Source: Pleurocapsa sp. MO_226.B13
GTDB lineage: Bacteria > Cyanobacteriota > Cyanobacteriia > Cyanobacteriales > Xenococcaceae
Direction of reading: 5' to 3'
Assembly: GCA_030064795.1 (NCBI GenBank)
Contig: JASJEI010000005.1
Coordinates: forward strand, 1-64,000
Length of the DNA: 64,000 nucleotides
Part shown: piece by piece, positions 16,991 to 26,484 of the stretch
Position numbering within the stretch: the stretch's first letter is position 1
Layout: every line of letters begins with the position of its first letter
Notes under the pieces: model-generated
The model's input: only the letters and a program-made list of their open reading frames with translations
What the model was told of the DNA's origin: nothing
Databases searched by the model: none
Program-made: the position numbers and the translations under genes

Positions 16991-18997
16991 ATGGCTTATT
17001 CTTCCTCTTCTAAAAAAACACGGGCGATCGCCCTACGAAGTAACTTATCTCCTTTTGGCAACCAACTAGTACAAAAAGGGTTTATTGATGGCGATAAAAT
17101 GCAAAAAGCATTAGCCGAAAGCCGTAAAACTGGTCGCTCTTTAGTAGAAATTCTGGAATCAGCTACGGGCAAGCAGCTACCACCAGATTTGTTACGTCAG
17201 TATAAAAAACATCATTTATTTGAACTTAAGATTCTCTATGGAGTCGAATCTGTAGACCCTGAAATCGAAACCGATAAATTTGCCGACAATCAAATGGAGG
17301 AATTAATTAATTCCTTAATCCCTCTTGATATTTGTCGTCGTTATCGGCTGATTCCTCTTAAAAAAGAAGAGGGGGATAAGCCAGCTTTATTGGTGGCGAT
17401 GGTAGATCCTGAAAACCTCGAAGCTCAGGACGACCTCAATCGTATACTACGACCAAAAGGAATTAAACTCAAACGGCAGGTAATTACTCAAGATGACTAT
17501 CAACAGCTAATCGATCGCTTTTTAGACGAACAAGTTAAAAAAGAAACTGCCAAAAAACAAGAAGTCAATGTTGATGTTTCCCTAGATCTAGATAACTTTG
17601 ATTTCAATTTAGAAGAAGCAGATGAAGAAGTCGCCGACGATCTCGGTGCAGCCAATGAAGCCCAACAAGCACCTATTATTACTCTAGTCAACAAAATACT
17701 AGCTAAAGCTCTCCAAGATGGAGTTTCTGATATTCACGTTGAGCCTCAAGAAGAAAGCCTAAAAGTTCGTTATCGCAAGGATGGTGTTCTGCAACAACCC
17801 TTCGATCCGATGCCCAAAAAAATTATCCCAGCTGTGGTGGCTCGTTTCAAAATCATGGCTGAATTGGACATTGCAGAAAAACGGTTGCCCCAAGATGGTA
17901 AGATTCGCCGAATGTTCCAAGGTAGAAAGGTAGATTTTCGGGTTAATACCCTACCCAGTCGCTACGGAGAAAAGGTTGTACTCAGGATTCTGGATAACTC
18001 AGCTACACAGTTAGGTCTAGACAAATTAATTTCTCACGAACCAACTTTGGAATTGGTTCGGGATATGGCAAAACGTCCTTTTGGTCTAATTCTAGTAACG
18101 GGGCCGACAGGTTCGGGTAAATCTACCACTCTTTATTCAGTATTAGCAGAAAGAAATAGCCCCGATATTAATATCAGCACCGCCGAAGATCCGATTGAAT
18201 ACTCCCTCGATGGGATTACCCAGGTACAGGTAATTCGGGAAAAAGGGATGAACTTTGCTTCGATTCTACGGGCGTTTTTACGACAAGACCCTGACGTAAT
18301 CCTGGTAGGTGAGACTAGAGACTCAGAAACCGCTAAAACAGCGATTGAAGCTGCACTGACGGGTCACTTGGTACTAACTACCCTACATACTAATGATGCT
18401 GCTGGCGCGATCGCTCGACTGGATGAAATGGGAGTCGAACCGTTTATGATTTCTGGTGCATTAGTAGGTGTTTTGGCACAAAGGCTAATGCGTCGAGTAT
18501 GTACCGAATGTCGTATTGCTTATCATCCTACCCACGAAGAACTATCGCGATTTGGTTTATCCGCCTCCACAGAAGAAGAAGTCACCTTTTATAAAGCAAA
18601 TACTTTAGATGCCGAACAGATTGCCCAAGCTAAAGCGAATAATAGTCTTTGTTCTAAATGTGGTGGCGTGGGCTATAAAGGACGGGTTGGGGTATATGAG
18701 GTCATGAAAAACTCTGAAAGGTTGCAGAGTTTGGTCAACGAAGGAGCAAATACCGATCGCATTAAGGAAGCAGCAGTGGAAGAAGGGATGATTACCATCT
18801 TGGCTTATAGCCTCAATTTAGTTAAAGAAGGTCATACCACTTTAGAAGAAGTTGAGCGGGTAACGTTTACTGACTCTGGTTTAGAAGCCGAACTAAAAGC
18901 CAAGCGTAAGAGTGGCTTGACCTGTCGTACCTGTAACGCAGAATTACAGCCCGAATGGTTGGACTGCCCTTACTGTATGACTCCCCGATTTAGCTAA
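16991..18997 (+). CDS. pilB: Type IV pilus extension ATPase PilB
   Basis: PilB powers pilus polymerisation from the cytoplasmic side. The 668 residues include an MshEN-type N-terminal domain (about 20-165), an acidic linker and the secretion ATPase core. Walker A is GPTGSGKSTT, the Asp box is near DISTAEDPIEY, Walker B is DPDVILVGETRD, and the His box is GHLVLTTLHTND. The tetracysteine site is CTECRI and CSKCGG. An unusual C-terminal tail holds a second zinc-ribbon-like set, CRTCNAELQPEWLDCPYC. It is first in pilB-pilT-pilC. In cyanobacteria this system drives phototactic motility, DNA uptake or surface attachment. Confidence 0.96.
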   Translation: MAYSSSSKKTRAIALRSNLSPFGNQLVQKGFIDGDKMQKALAESRKTGRSLVEILESATGKQLPPDLLRQYKKHHLFELKILYGVESVDPEIETDKFADNQMEELINSLIPLDICRRYRLIPLKKEEGDKPALLVAMVDPENLEAQDDLNRILRPKGIKLKRQVITQDDYQQLIDRFLDEQVKKETAKKQEVNVDVSLDLDNFDFNLEEADEEVADDLGAANEAQQAPIITLVNKILAKALQDGVSDIHVEPQEESLKVRYRKDGVLQQPFDPMPKKIIPAVVARFKIMAELDIAEKRLPQDGKIRRMFQGRKVDFRVNTLPSRYGEKVVLRILDNSATQLGLDKLISHEPTLELVRDMAKRPFGLILVTGPTGSGKSTTLYSVLAERNSPDINISTAEDPIEYSLDGITQVQVIREKGMNFASILRAFLRQDPDVILVGETRDSETAKTAIEAALTGHLVLTTLHTNDAAGAIARLDEMGVEPFMISGALVGVLAQRLMRRVCTECRIAYHPTHEELSRFGLSASTEEEVTFYKANTLDAEQIAQAKANNSLCSKCGGVGYKGRVGVYEVMKNSERLQSLVNEGANTDRIKEAAVEEGMITILAYSLNLVKEGHTTLEEVERVTFTDSGLEAELKAKRKSGLTCRTCNAELQPEWLDCPYCMTPRFS

Positions 18998-19097
18998 ATA
19001 AGCTTCAAGCTAACAATTTAGAAAGATTTTTAGCTGACTAATAGTTATTAAAAGTAAAACAATATTTAAATTTAAACAATTTTGAGAGGTAAAAATT

Positions 19098-20207
19098 ATG
19101 GATTTAATGATTGAAGATTTGATGGAACAGTTGGTGGAAATGGGTGGTTCGGATATGCACATCCAAGCTAGTGCGCCCGTTTACTTTCGCATCAGCGGTA
19201 AATTAACCCCCATCGGTGACGATCTGACTCCCCAAGAATGTCAAAGATTAATTTTTAGTATGCTCAACAATACCCAAAGAAAGGAATTAGAGCAAAATTG
19301 GGAACTTGATTGTGCTTATGGAGTAAAAGGGTTAGCTCGTTTTCGCGTCAATGTCTATAAAGAACGGGGTTGTTATGCTGCTTGTTTAAGAGCCTTGTCT
19401 TCTAAAATTCCTAACTTCGATCAGTTAGGTTTGCCCGATGTAGTTAGAAATATGACCGAAAGACCTAGAGGGTTGATCTTGGTAACAGGGCCGACAGGTT
19501 CTGGTAAAACTACCACCCTAGCAGCAATGCTGGATTTAATTAATCGTACTAGAGGAGAGCATATCTTAACAGTAGAAGACCCGATTGAATATGTCTTCGA
19601 TAATATTAAAAGTCTTTTCCATCAACGACAGAAAGGAGAAGATACTAAAAGTTTTGCTAATGCCCTTAAAGCGGCCCTGCGGGAAGATCCAGATATCATT
19701 CTAGTAGGGGAGATGCGGGATTTGGAAACCATCTCTCTGGCAATTTCGGCAGCAGAAACAGGTCACTTAGTCTTTGGTACACTTCACACTAATTCCGCTT
19801 CAGGTACTGTAGACAGGATTATTGATGTTTTCCCTGCTGGTCAACAGGCACAAATCAGGGCAATGTTATCTAACTCCTTAATCGCGGTATTCAGTCAAAC
19901 CCTAGCGAAAAAGAAAAATCCCAAACCAGGAGAATTTGGACGGGTTATGGCCCAAGAAATTATGGTGGTGACACCAGCGATCGCCAATTTAATCCGCGAA
20001 GGTAAAGCAGCCCAGGTATATTCAGCTATTCAAACAGGGGCAAAAATGGATATGCAAACTATGGAACAAGCTTTAGCCAACTTAGTTAAAAAAGGCATTA
20101 TCAGTATGGAAGAAGGAATTGCCAAAAGTTCTCGTCCCGATGAACTGCAACGGCTTGCGGGGGCAGCAGCAGGTATGGGCATGACGGCCAATGCCAAACG
20201 TCGTTAA
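19098..20207 (+). CDS. pilT: Type IV pilus retraction ATPase PilT
   Basis: PilT depolymerises pili, giving twitching motility. The 369 residues show the PilT N-terminal PAS-like domain (GGSDMHIQASAPVYFRISGK), Walker A GPTGSGKTTT, Walker B DPDIILVGEMRD and the His box GHLVFGTLHTNS. It also has the retraction-specific AIRNLIREGK-type segment, here AIANLIREGKAAQVYSAIQ. The ribosome site GAGAGG precedes the ATG at 19098. It follows pilB by 100 bases and precedes pilC by 48, so a single transcript is likely. Confidence 0.96.
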   Translation: MDLMIEDLMEQLVEMGGSDMHIQASAPVYFRISGKLTPIGDDLTPQECQRLIFSMLNNTQRKELEQNWELDCAYGVKGLARFRVNVYKERGCYAACLRALSSKIPNFDQLGLPDVVRNMTERPRGLILVTGPTGSGKTTTLAAMLDLINRTRGEHILTVEDPIEYVFDNIKSLFHQRQKGEDTKSFANALKAALREDPDIILVGEMRDLETISLAISAAETGHLVFGTLHTNSASGTVDRIIDVFPAGQQAQIRAMLSNSLIAVFSQTLAKKKNPKPGEFGRVMAQEIMVVTPAIANLIREGKAAQVYSAIQTGAKMDMQTMEQALANLVKKGIISMEEGIAKSSRPDELQRLAGAAAGMGMTANAKRR

Positions 20208-20255
20208 TCACATAAATATTTAACTCAATCATTCAACTCAACCATTAGTTTATTT

Positions 20256-21470
20256 ATGTCTATATTTGTAGCAAAGGTAAAAGACCATTCAGGTAAGGTC
20301 TTTAACGAAAAGATTGAAGCAGCTTCGGCCGAACAAGCTCGTCTGGTACTCAAAAATAGATACGTAGCAGTCGGTAAGATTACCAAATCTAGTTTTGAGA
20401 TCGATCTTTCGGCTTTAGAACTAGCCCTGGCTAAAGTAACGGTTAAGGATAAAGCAGTATTTTCCCGTCAGTTTTCGGTAATGGTCAACGCGGGAGTGGC
20501 AATTATTCGTGCTTTGGGGATCTTAGCCGACCAAGCACCAAACCCCAAACTTAAAAAATCTCTCCTGGCTATTAGTGCCGAGGTACAGCAAGGTACGAGT
20601 CTTTCAGATGCGATGAGCAAGCATCCAGAATGTTTTAACGATCTCTACGTCTACATGGTCGAAGCAGGGGAAGCTGGTGGGGTACTCGATGAGGTACTGA
20701 TGCGGTTATCCAAGCTTTTGGAAGATATGGCTGCGTTGCAGAACCAAATTAAATCAGCAATGGCTTATCCCGTAACCGTAGGTATTTTTGCTGTTCTGGC
20801 TTTTTTGGGGATGACTATCTTTTTGATTCCCGTGTTTGGCGGTATTTTTGAATCATTAGGAGCGGAGTTACCCCTGCTTACCCGCACGATGTTGACCATC
20901 AGTGACATTCTGCGTAGTTGGAAAGTGCTAATTCCCGTGGTGGTCTTTGTTGTAGTTAGTTTCTTAATTCGTACTTACTATAAAACTCCCGTGGGTCGCT
21001 TACAAATAGATGGCTTTATGCTAAAAATGCCTCTGTTTGGCGACTTAAATGAAAAAATTGCCGTATCTCGTTTTTGTCGGGTATTTGGTACTCTGACTCG
21101 TTCGGGTGTTCCAGTTTTGCAGTGTTTTGATATTGTCTGTAACACTATCGGCAATCAGGTAATTATCAATGCAGTAATGTCTGCCAAGAAAGATATTCAA
21201 CAAGGAGGCATGATTTCCTTGGCAATTCAAAAGGAAAATGTCTTTCCGCCTCTGGCAATTCAGATGATTAGTATTGGTGAAGAAACAGGGGAATTAGACG
21301 GCATGATGGAGAAAGTTGCCGATTTCTATGAAGATGAAGTAGAACAAGCCGTTAAAGCTCTAACGAGTATGATCGAGCCGATTATGATGGTGGGTATTGC
21401 GGTAATGGTCGGGACAATTCTACTTTCAATGTACTTACCAATGTTCTCGATTTTCGATCAGTTGGCTTAA
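20256..21470 (+). CDS. pilC: Type IV pilus inner-membrane platform protein PilC
   Basis: PilC is the inner-membrane platform on which PilB and PilT act. Its 404 residues contain two T2SSF domains (about 70-195 and 275-395). They carry the repeated motifs FSRQFSVMVNAGVAIIRALG and FCRVFGTLTRSGVPVLQCFD. Three membrane helices lie near residues 175-195, 220-245 and 375-400. It is third in the pilBTC operon. The prepilin peptidase gene pilD is at 39864 in the window, and no pilin gene is seen here. Confidence 0.95.
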   Translation: MSIFVAKVKDHSGKVFNEKIEAASAEQARLVLKNRYVAVGKITKSSFEIDLSALELALAKVTVKDKAVFSRQFSVMVNAGVAIIRALGILADQAPNPKLKKSLLAISAEVQQGTSLSDAMSKHPECFNDLYVYMVEAGEAGGVLDEVLMRLSKLLEDMAALQNQIKSAMAYPVTVGIFAVLAFLGMTIFLIPVFGGIFESLGAELPLLTRTMLTISDILRSWKVLIPVVVFVVVSFLIRTYYKTPVGRLQIDGFMLKMPLFGDLNEKIAVSRFCRVFGTLTRSGVPVLQCFDIVCNTIGNQVIINAVMSAKKDIQQGGMISLAIQKENVFPPLAIQMISIGEETGELDGMMEKVADFYEDEVEQAVKALTSMIEPIMMVGIAVMVGTILLSMYLPMFSIFDQLA

Positions 21471-21513
21471 TTCTAAGAAACGATCGCACTTGATATACTT
21501 TCTAAAATCGATT

Positions 21514-22089
21514 ATGTCTGTTAAAAAATCTGATTATGAGACTTGGCTGGCAGAATATAGCACTAGAAGTGGGGCGATCGCTTTGCTCAAGCAATATCGC
21601 CCTTATCTGGAAGCTTTACCCAGCATTCGCCGTCCAGAACAAAGTTTGATTACTATTCCTCTACCAGTAGTGCGTATTCGCCGTCCAGAGTTGGATTTTA
21701 ATAATCCTTTGTCAGCAAAAACTCCCCGCGTAGCTACTTCTCTACCCTGCGATTTAGGGATTTTGATGTGCGATCCAGAATGGCAGATTAAAATGGGTGC
21801 GGAGATTATTATTTTTATTCATCGCCCAGAGGAGGATTTTTCCGATCTAATTAATCGCTGGCGTAAAACTCAAGTTTATCTAGACCAAGACTATGAATGG
21901 TTGATGCCTCCTAACGAACAGCATATGTTTAGCGAAGCAGCAGAAGAAATCAACCCCCTGTTTGTAGTTTTTGAAGGGACTAGCGATCGCATTAAACAAG
22001 GTTTATCTGGCGCGGGTTTCCCCTACATCGTTCAATCTTCTAATTTCCTGCCTCTGGAATCAGAAATCGGCGAAATGGTATCAGAATAA
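21514..22089 (+). CDS. Conserved cyanobacterial protein of unknown function
   Basis: A protein of 191 residues from an ATG at 21514 (a TTG at 21490 would add eight). It begins MSVKKSDYETWLAEYSTRSG and holds two copies of an IRRPE motif (SIRRPEQSL, VRIRRPELDF). A compact hydrophobic domain follows (CDLGILMCDPEWQIKMGAEI). No signal peptide or membrane helix is visible. It lies 43 bases after pilC on the same strand and may be co-transcribed, but the content gives no pilus-related motif. I do not recognise a functional family. Confidence 0.75.
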   Translation: MSVKKSDYETWLAEYSTRSGAIALLKQYRPYLEALPSIRRPEQSLITIPLPVVRIRRPELDFNNPLSAKTPRVATSLPCDLGILMCDPEWQIKMGAEIIIFIHRPEEDFSDLINRWRKTQVYLDQDYEWLMPPNEQHMFSEAAEEINPLFVVFEGTSDRIKQGLSGAGFPYIVQSSNFLPLESEIGEMVSE

Positions 22090-22439
22090 ACAAAGAAGCA
22101 AGGAATAAAAAAACTGTTTGATAGTAAAACCAAAATTTAGCGATAATTTTAGTTGGTTAACATAGTAGGATTATCCCAGATTTAACCCGATTTAACCCAA
22201 AAAATGAGGCGAAAAAACCAACAGTTTATGCCTGTCTTTATTCCTCATTTTTAGTTCTATTTAATAGAAAAAGAGAAAGATAGTATTTATAGTCATTCTA
22301 AATGGGAAACACAGATTAATTGCTACCAGATTTTAGCCTCGTTCTTTTTTACTTCTTTTTACCGATATTAATCAAAGCTAAGAAATTAATTAGAACAACT
22401 ATAATCCTCGTTCCTTCTTCCTCTCTCCTCATTCCTCAA
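22090..22439. other. Intergenic region between convergent genes
   Basis: The region contains a terminator-like inverted repeat at 22199-22252 and a short direct repeat GATTTAACCC near 22180-22197. A frame starting near 22320 overlaps the lrtA gene on the other strand and looks spurious. Confidence 0.5.
22199..22252 (+). terminator. Possible terminator of the pil operon region
   Basis: AAAAAATGAGG (22199-22209) can pair with CCTCATTTTT (22243-22252). The loop is long (33 bases), so the call is moderate. The A- and T-rich arms would let it work for either strand. Confidence 0.5.
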
Positions 22440-23048
22440 TCAATGCGGATAATCTCCTTGACGGGCATTGTTATCGGAACGGGGTTGAATTACGCCGTAA
22501 CCACCATGATTGCGGATGTAGATTACATTAATTTCTCCAGTGTCTTTGTTATTGAACATATAGAAGTCGTGATCTACTAGTTGAAGTTGCGCTAGTGCTT
22601 CTTCGATAGTCATTGGTGGCATGGCAAAATACTTGTTTCTGACCACCTCTGTCGGTAATTCTGGAGCGCGATCGCTATTTAATTCTTCTGTTTCGACAAC
22701 GCCTTCTTCAATTATTGCTTCCTGACGGATGTTAGCATGGGCTTTTTTATCTAGGTTTTTTTCTTTGTATTTGCGTAGCTGACGGGCAATTTTGTCTGCA
22801 ACCATATCGATACTGGCATAGAGATTTTCGCTACCTTCTTGAGCGCGAATTACTGTACCATTAGCAAATACTGTAACTTCAGCCTTATGTTTTCTTTCAA
22901 TCCTAGAATTGCGAGCTACAGATAAATGAACATCTACTTTACTAGTTATATTTTGAAAATGTTTAACTGCCTTTTCTAATTTTTGTTCGACGTAATCATG
23001 AATTGATTCTGTTACTGCAATGTTATTTCCCTGGATTAAAAGTTTCAT
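22440..23048 (-). CDS. hpf: Ribosome hibernation-promoting factor, long form (LrtA-like)
   Basis: The protein binds the 30S decoding region and, in its long form, pairs ribosomes into 100S dimers when growth stops. Residues 1-100 are the HPF/YfiA domain ([20 protein letters not shown], then [20 protein letters not shown]). Residues about 140-195 are the C-terminal dimerisation domain ([40 protein letters not shown]). The 202-residue length fits the long form. The cyanobacterial orthologue is known as light-repressed LrtA, whose message is more stable in the dark. A long gap of 518 bases separates it from divergent lipB. Confidence 0.95.
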   Translation of the reverse strand: MKLLIQGNNIAVTESIHDYVEQKLEKAVKHFQNITSKVDVHLSVARNSRIERKHKAEVTVFANGTVIRAQEGSENLYASIDMVADKIARQLRKYKEKNLDKKAHANIRQEAIIEEGVVETEELNSDRAPELPTEVVRNKYFAMPPMTIEEALAQLQLVDHDFYMFNNKDTGEINVIYIRNHGGYGVIQPRSDNNARQGDYPH

Positions 23049-23566
23049 ACTTGCAACTCCATACTATACAGTTAAAAAGCTCAGAAAAGTGCCGACAACA
23101 TCAATAGCAAATTGTAGTAGGATATACAAATCTCTCAAGCTAAAAAAGCAAAGCTTTCTCGATCGAGTTTTAGTAGCAAATATTACTTTTTTAGTTGGGG
23201 TAATGTATTTCTAAGTTACTTTTTCCGATCGCCAAAAAATCAAATTGCGTTTCAACTAGCAATGGTCGAGCTAATTTGATAGTTGCGTAGAAATACCTCT
23301 AGCCTAAACAATAGATAAATCAAGTATTTTTATTATTTAGACCGAAAACTGACTTGTATTTATTGAAAACCCACTTAATTTTAGATATTTGTGTTTGAGA
23401 TAGCCTGTGATTTGTTTTGTTACCTGTAATTTCCTCAAACAATGCTCTTTTCCTAATAGCTTTATACTTAATAGATTAACACTTTGTATCCTCTAAAACA
23501 TCATAAATTCCAATTCTTTTTATGTTCTGTTACATTGATTGACATTTATTTAACTAGACTAGCAAG
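23049..23566. other. Divergent regulatory gap lrtA / lipB
   Basis: 518 AT-rich bases with no supported gene. It should hold the lrtA leader and promoter (minus strand) and the lipB promoter (plus strand). The lrtA leader is known to matter in dark stability in other cyanobacteria, but I could not define a structure here. A short open frame at 23020-23214 has no recognisable content. Confidence 0.5.
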
Positions 23567-24259
23567 ATGATCCAAAATAAAAGAAAATGCAGATTAGAAA
23601 ATTATCAATTAATTAAATATAGTGAAGCTTGGACATATCAGCGATCGCAAGTTGTAGCCAGAATTGATAATCCCAATCTAGATGATGTTTTGATTTTATT
23701 AGAACATCCACCAGTTTATACTTTAGGAACTGGCTCTAGTTTGGATTTTCTTAAGTTCGATCCCTTGGCAACTGAATTTGAAATCCATCGTATCGAACGA
23801 GGTGGTGAGGTGACATATCATTGTCCCAATCAACTAGTGGGATATCCGATTCTCAATCTGCGTTATTATCGACAGGATTTGCATTGGTATCTCAGACAGC
23901 TAGAAGAAGTCATCATCAAAACCGTAGCTAACTACGATCTCAAGGCTTATCGCATCCCCAAATTAACAGGAGTCTGGTTAGAAGGGAAAAAAATTGCTGC
24001 GGTAGGGATTAAAGTAAAACGTTGGATTACGATGCATGGTTTTGCTTTGAACGTATGTCCCGATCTGAGTGGTTTTCAACATATAGTTCCTTGTGGCATT
24101 ACAGATAAACCAGTAGGAAGTCTGGCAGAGTTTATTAGCGATCTGACAGTTGAGCGAGTTCGGGTTGACTTAGCTAGGGCTTTTGCGGAAGTATTTCAAG
24201 TGGAGTTAATCGAGCAAAATTATGAGTCAAGCAGTTTTAAAACCTTTAGTAGAACGTAA
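23567..24259 (+). CDS. lipB: Octanoyltransferase LipB
   Basis: LipB moves octanoyl groups from acyl carrier protein to lipoyl domains, the first step of lipoate synthesis. Its 230 residues contain [37 protein letters not shown], the catalytic lysine region [20 protein letters not shown] and the catalytic cysteine in [15 protein letters not shown]. The 3' end overlaps the following HAD phosphatase gene by 38 bases in a different frame, an unusually long overlap. Confidence 0.95.
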   Translation: MIQNKRKCRLENYQLIKYSEAWTYQRSQVVARIDNPNLDDVLILLEHPPVYTLGTGSSLDFLKFDPLATEFEIHRIERGGEVTYHCPNQLVGYPILNLRYYRQDLHWYLRQLEEVIIKTVANYDLKAYRIPKLTGVWLEGKKIAAVGIKVKRWITMHGFALNVCPDLSGFQHIVPCGITDKPVGSLAEFISDLTVERVRVDLARAFAEVFQVELIEQNYESSSFKTFSRT

Positions 24260-24986
24260 CTGGAAAGATATTCGTCTGATTGCATCGGATCTGGATGGAA
24301 CCTTGACTCAATCGGAAAAGTTTAATTTTAAATTATTTCAGGCTTTAACTCAACTAAATACTGCGGGAGTAGATGTATTAATAGTAACTGGACGTTCGGC
24401 GGGATGGGTTCAAGCGATCGCAACTTATTTCCCGATCGTGGGAGCGATCGCTGAAAATGGTGGTTTACTCTATTGGAATCACGATCCTCAGCCAGATTTG
24501 CTCACCAGTCTTAATTTAGCTCAACACCGTCAGGAATTAAGTCGGGTGTTTGAATTACTTCAAGATAAATTTCCGCAGCTTAAAGAATCTGAAGATAATC
24601 GTTTTCGCCTCACTGATTGGACTTTTGAGGTGGCAAATCTTACCGAGACTGAACTAGAAAGAATTAATTTGATTTGTCAGTCAGAAGGTTATGGTTTTAC
24701 TTACAGCACGGTGCAATGTCATATCAAACCTTTACAGCAGGATAAAGCGATCGCTTTGGGCAAAGTTATTCCCCGATATTTTCCCAGTCTAATCTCAGAA
24801 CAAATAGTTACCGTCGGCGATAGTCCTAATGATGAGTCTTTATTTAATCCCGAACAGTTTCCCGTTTCGGTAGGAGTAGCTAATATCTTAAAATATCGCG
24901 ATCGCTTGCAGCATTTACCCGCCTACGTAACTAATAAGTCTGAATTGGCGGGATTTTACGAACTAGTAGAATTGATTATAAATTAG
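24222..24986 (+). CDS. HAD-superfamily sugar-phosphatase-like hydrolase
   Basis: A HAD phosphatase of the Cof / mannosyl-3-phosphoglycerate phosphatase type, 254 residues. Motif I is [11 protein letters not shown], motif II is [11 protein letters not shown], motif III Lys is in [15 protein letters not shown], and motif IV is [12 protein letters not shown]. The cap domain between motifs II and III is of the alpha/beta type. The substrate cannot be told. The start at 24222 lies inside lipB (38-base overlap), and the N-terminal 20 residues before motif I are needed for none of the motifs. A later start is possible but no better ATG is seen. Confidence 0.88.
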   Translation: MSQAVLKPLVERNWKDIRLIASDLDGTLTQSEKFNFKLFQALTQLNTAGVDVLIVTGRSAGWVQAIATYFPIVGAIAENGGLLYWNHDPQPDLLTSLNLAQHRQELSRVFELLQDKFPQLKESEDNRFRLTDWTFEVANLTETELERINLICQSEGYGFTYSTVQCHIKPLQQDKAIALGKVIPRYFPSLISEQIVTVGDSPNDESLFNPEQFPVSVGVANILKYRDRLQHLPAYVTNKSELAGFYELVELIIN

Positions 24987-26002
24987 AGAGTTAATACTAA
25001 TTTGCCGATGGTTTTACCAGATTCTAGTTTACTGTGGGCGATCGCCAAATTGGTAGGATTCAAAATACCTAAATTTTCTTTTAAGGTAGTCTCGATAATT
25101 CCCTCTTCGACTAACCGAGATACTCGATTTAATAATTCCCCTTGGGATGCTATGTCTGGGGTATTGTATTGAGATTTGGTAAACATAAATTCCCAGGCAA
25201 AAGTCACGCTTTTACTTTTCAAGAGATTTAAATCCAAAGGTTGACGATTTCCGACGATCGAGCAGATTTTTCCCTGGGGTTTAATTACCTCTACCATATT
25301 TTGCCAATGATAATCGGTATCATTGAGACAGAGAAGATAATCCACCGCAGTAATATCGATCGCTTTCAATGCAGGCAAAAACTCATGATAGTGATTGATA
25401 CAATAATCCGCACCCAATTGTCTGCACCATCTGATCGTATCGCCCCTAGAGGCAGTGGCAATTACCTGTAAACCTGCTACTTGTTTGGCTAACTGAATCG
25501 CGATCGAACCAACACCCCCCGCACCATTAATAATTAACAGCGTACTCTGCTTATTTTTTTCTGTTTTCTTAGGTTCAATTGCCAATCTTTCAAATAAAGC
25601 TTCCCAAGCGGTAATGGTAGTTAAAGGTAAGGCAGCAGCCTCTTCAAAAGAGAGATTATTCGGCTTTTTACCGACAATTCTTTCATCAACTAACTGATAC
25701 TCGCTATTACAGCCAGGACGAATAATACTACCTGCGTAAAATACTTCATCCCCTACCCGAAATAAAGAAGTATCTTCTCCAACCTCTTCCACAATTCCCG
25801 CAGCATCCCAACCTAGAATTTTGGGCGCGTCTAATTTGGCTTTAATTGAAGATCTGACTTTATAATCGACTGGATTAACTGCTACCGCTTTGACTCGAAT
25901 TAGTAAATCTTTGCCCCGTGTTTGGGGTTGATCTAATTCAATTTCTGCAAAACAATCAGGATCGTCTGTAGCTAGATGTTGATAAACGGCGATCGCTTTC
26001 AT
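24983..26002 (-). CDS. Zinc-type alcohol dehydrogenase-like / quinone oxidoreductase family protein
   Basis: A medium-chain reductase of about 339 residues of the NADPH quinone reductase / ZADH type. It starts MKAIAVYQHLATDDPDCFAE. Residues about 30-130 are the GroES-like domain (AVNPVDYKVRSSIKAKLDAP, ILGWDAAGIVEEVGED). The NADP motif is INGAGGVGSIAIQLAKQVAG. The zinc ligands of true alcohol dehydrogenases are absent, so it should be a zinc-free oxidoreductase. The ATG at 26002 has GGAG nine bases upstream; a GTG at 26017 adds five residues. It converges on the HAD gene with a four-base overlap. Confidence 0.88.
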   Translation of the reverse strand: MKAIAVYQHLATDDPDCFAEIELDQPQTRGKDLLIRVKAVAVNPVDYKVRSSIKAKLDAPKILGWDAAGIVEEVGEDTSLFRVGDEVFYAGSIIRPGCNSEYQLVDERIVGKKPNNLSFEEAAALPLTTITAWEALFERLAIEPKKTEKNKQSTLLIINGAGGVGSIAIQLAKQVAGLQVIATASRGDTIRWCRQLGADYCINHYHEFLPALKAIDITAVDYLLCLNDTDYHWQNMVEVIKPQGKICSIVGNRQPLDLNLLKSKSVTFAWEFMFTKSQYNTPDIASQGELLNRVSRLVEEGIIETTLKENLGILNPTNLAIAHSKLESGKTIGKLVLTL

Positions 26003-26017
26003 TTTAATCTTCTCCAC

Positions 26018-26484
26018 CTACGCATAGAATGATTATCCTACGAGAACTGTAGATAATTGAATAAAATTAAAACTTGGGTATGAAGTATTTTTTTGCTAGG
26101 TGCAGGATCGTTACGATTAATTTTTTCTAGTTTCTTTCTCTGGTCTGAACTTAGCAAAACCCAATCTCTACGGCCTCTTCCTAGATCGTTCGATTTTTTC
26201 TCTCTATTCCACTATTTTAAGCTTGACGCGCCAGTAGGGTGGGTTAGGCTCGAAGGAAAGTAGTCCGCAGGAAGCAGCAGGGCGTGAGGCGAAATAAATA
26301 CCAAGAAAATTCTAATATCTTAGCGTTTATTAGCTGTAATTCACCAATAACAAACCTTATAGCTATTTTAAGGTTTAATTTATAAATAGTCTCTAAGTAG
26401 CTCCATTTTATTAACTATGAAATAGTAGAGATCGCTCCTAGCGCACCGTAATTAACAATTAATTAAAATTAACTCTTAACAATC
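26018..26484. other. Intergenic region without recognisable gene
   Basis: 467 bases between divergent genes. Near 26238-26292 there is a GC-richer patch (GGGTGGGTTAGGCTCGAAGG) of the kind seen in dispersed cyanobacterial repeats; it resembles the GGGTGGGC arm at 29901. Otherwise AT-rich, with no supported feature. Confidence 0.5.

Noticed and set aside
22320..22580. Plus-strand frame of 86 codons
   Set aside because: It overlaps the end of the lrtA/hpf gene on the other strand and shows no domain or ribosome site.
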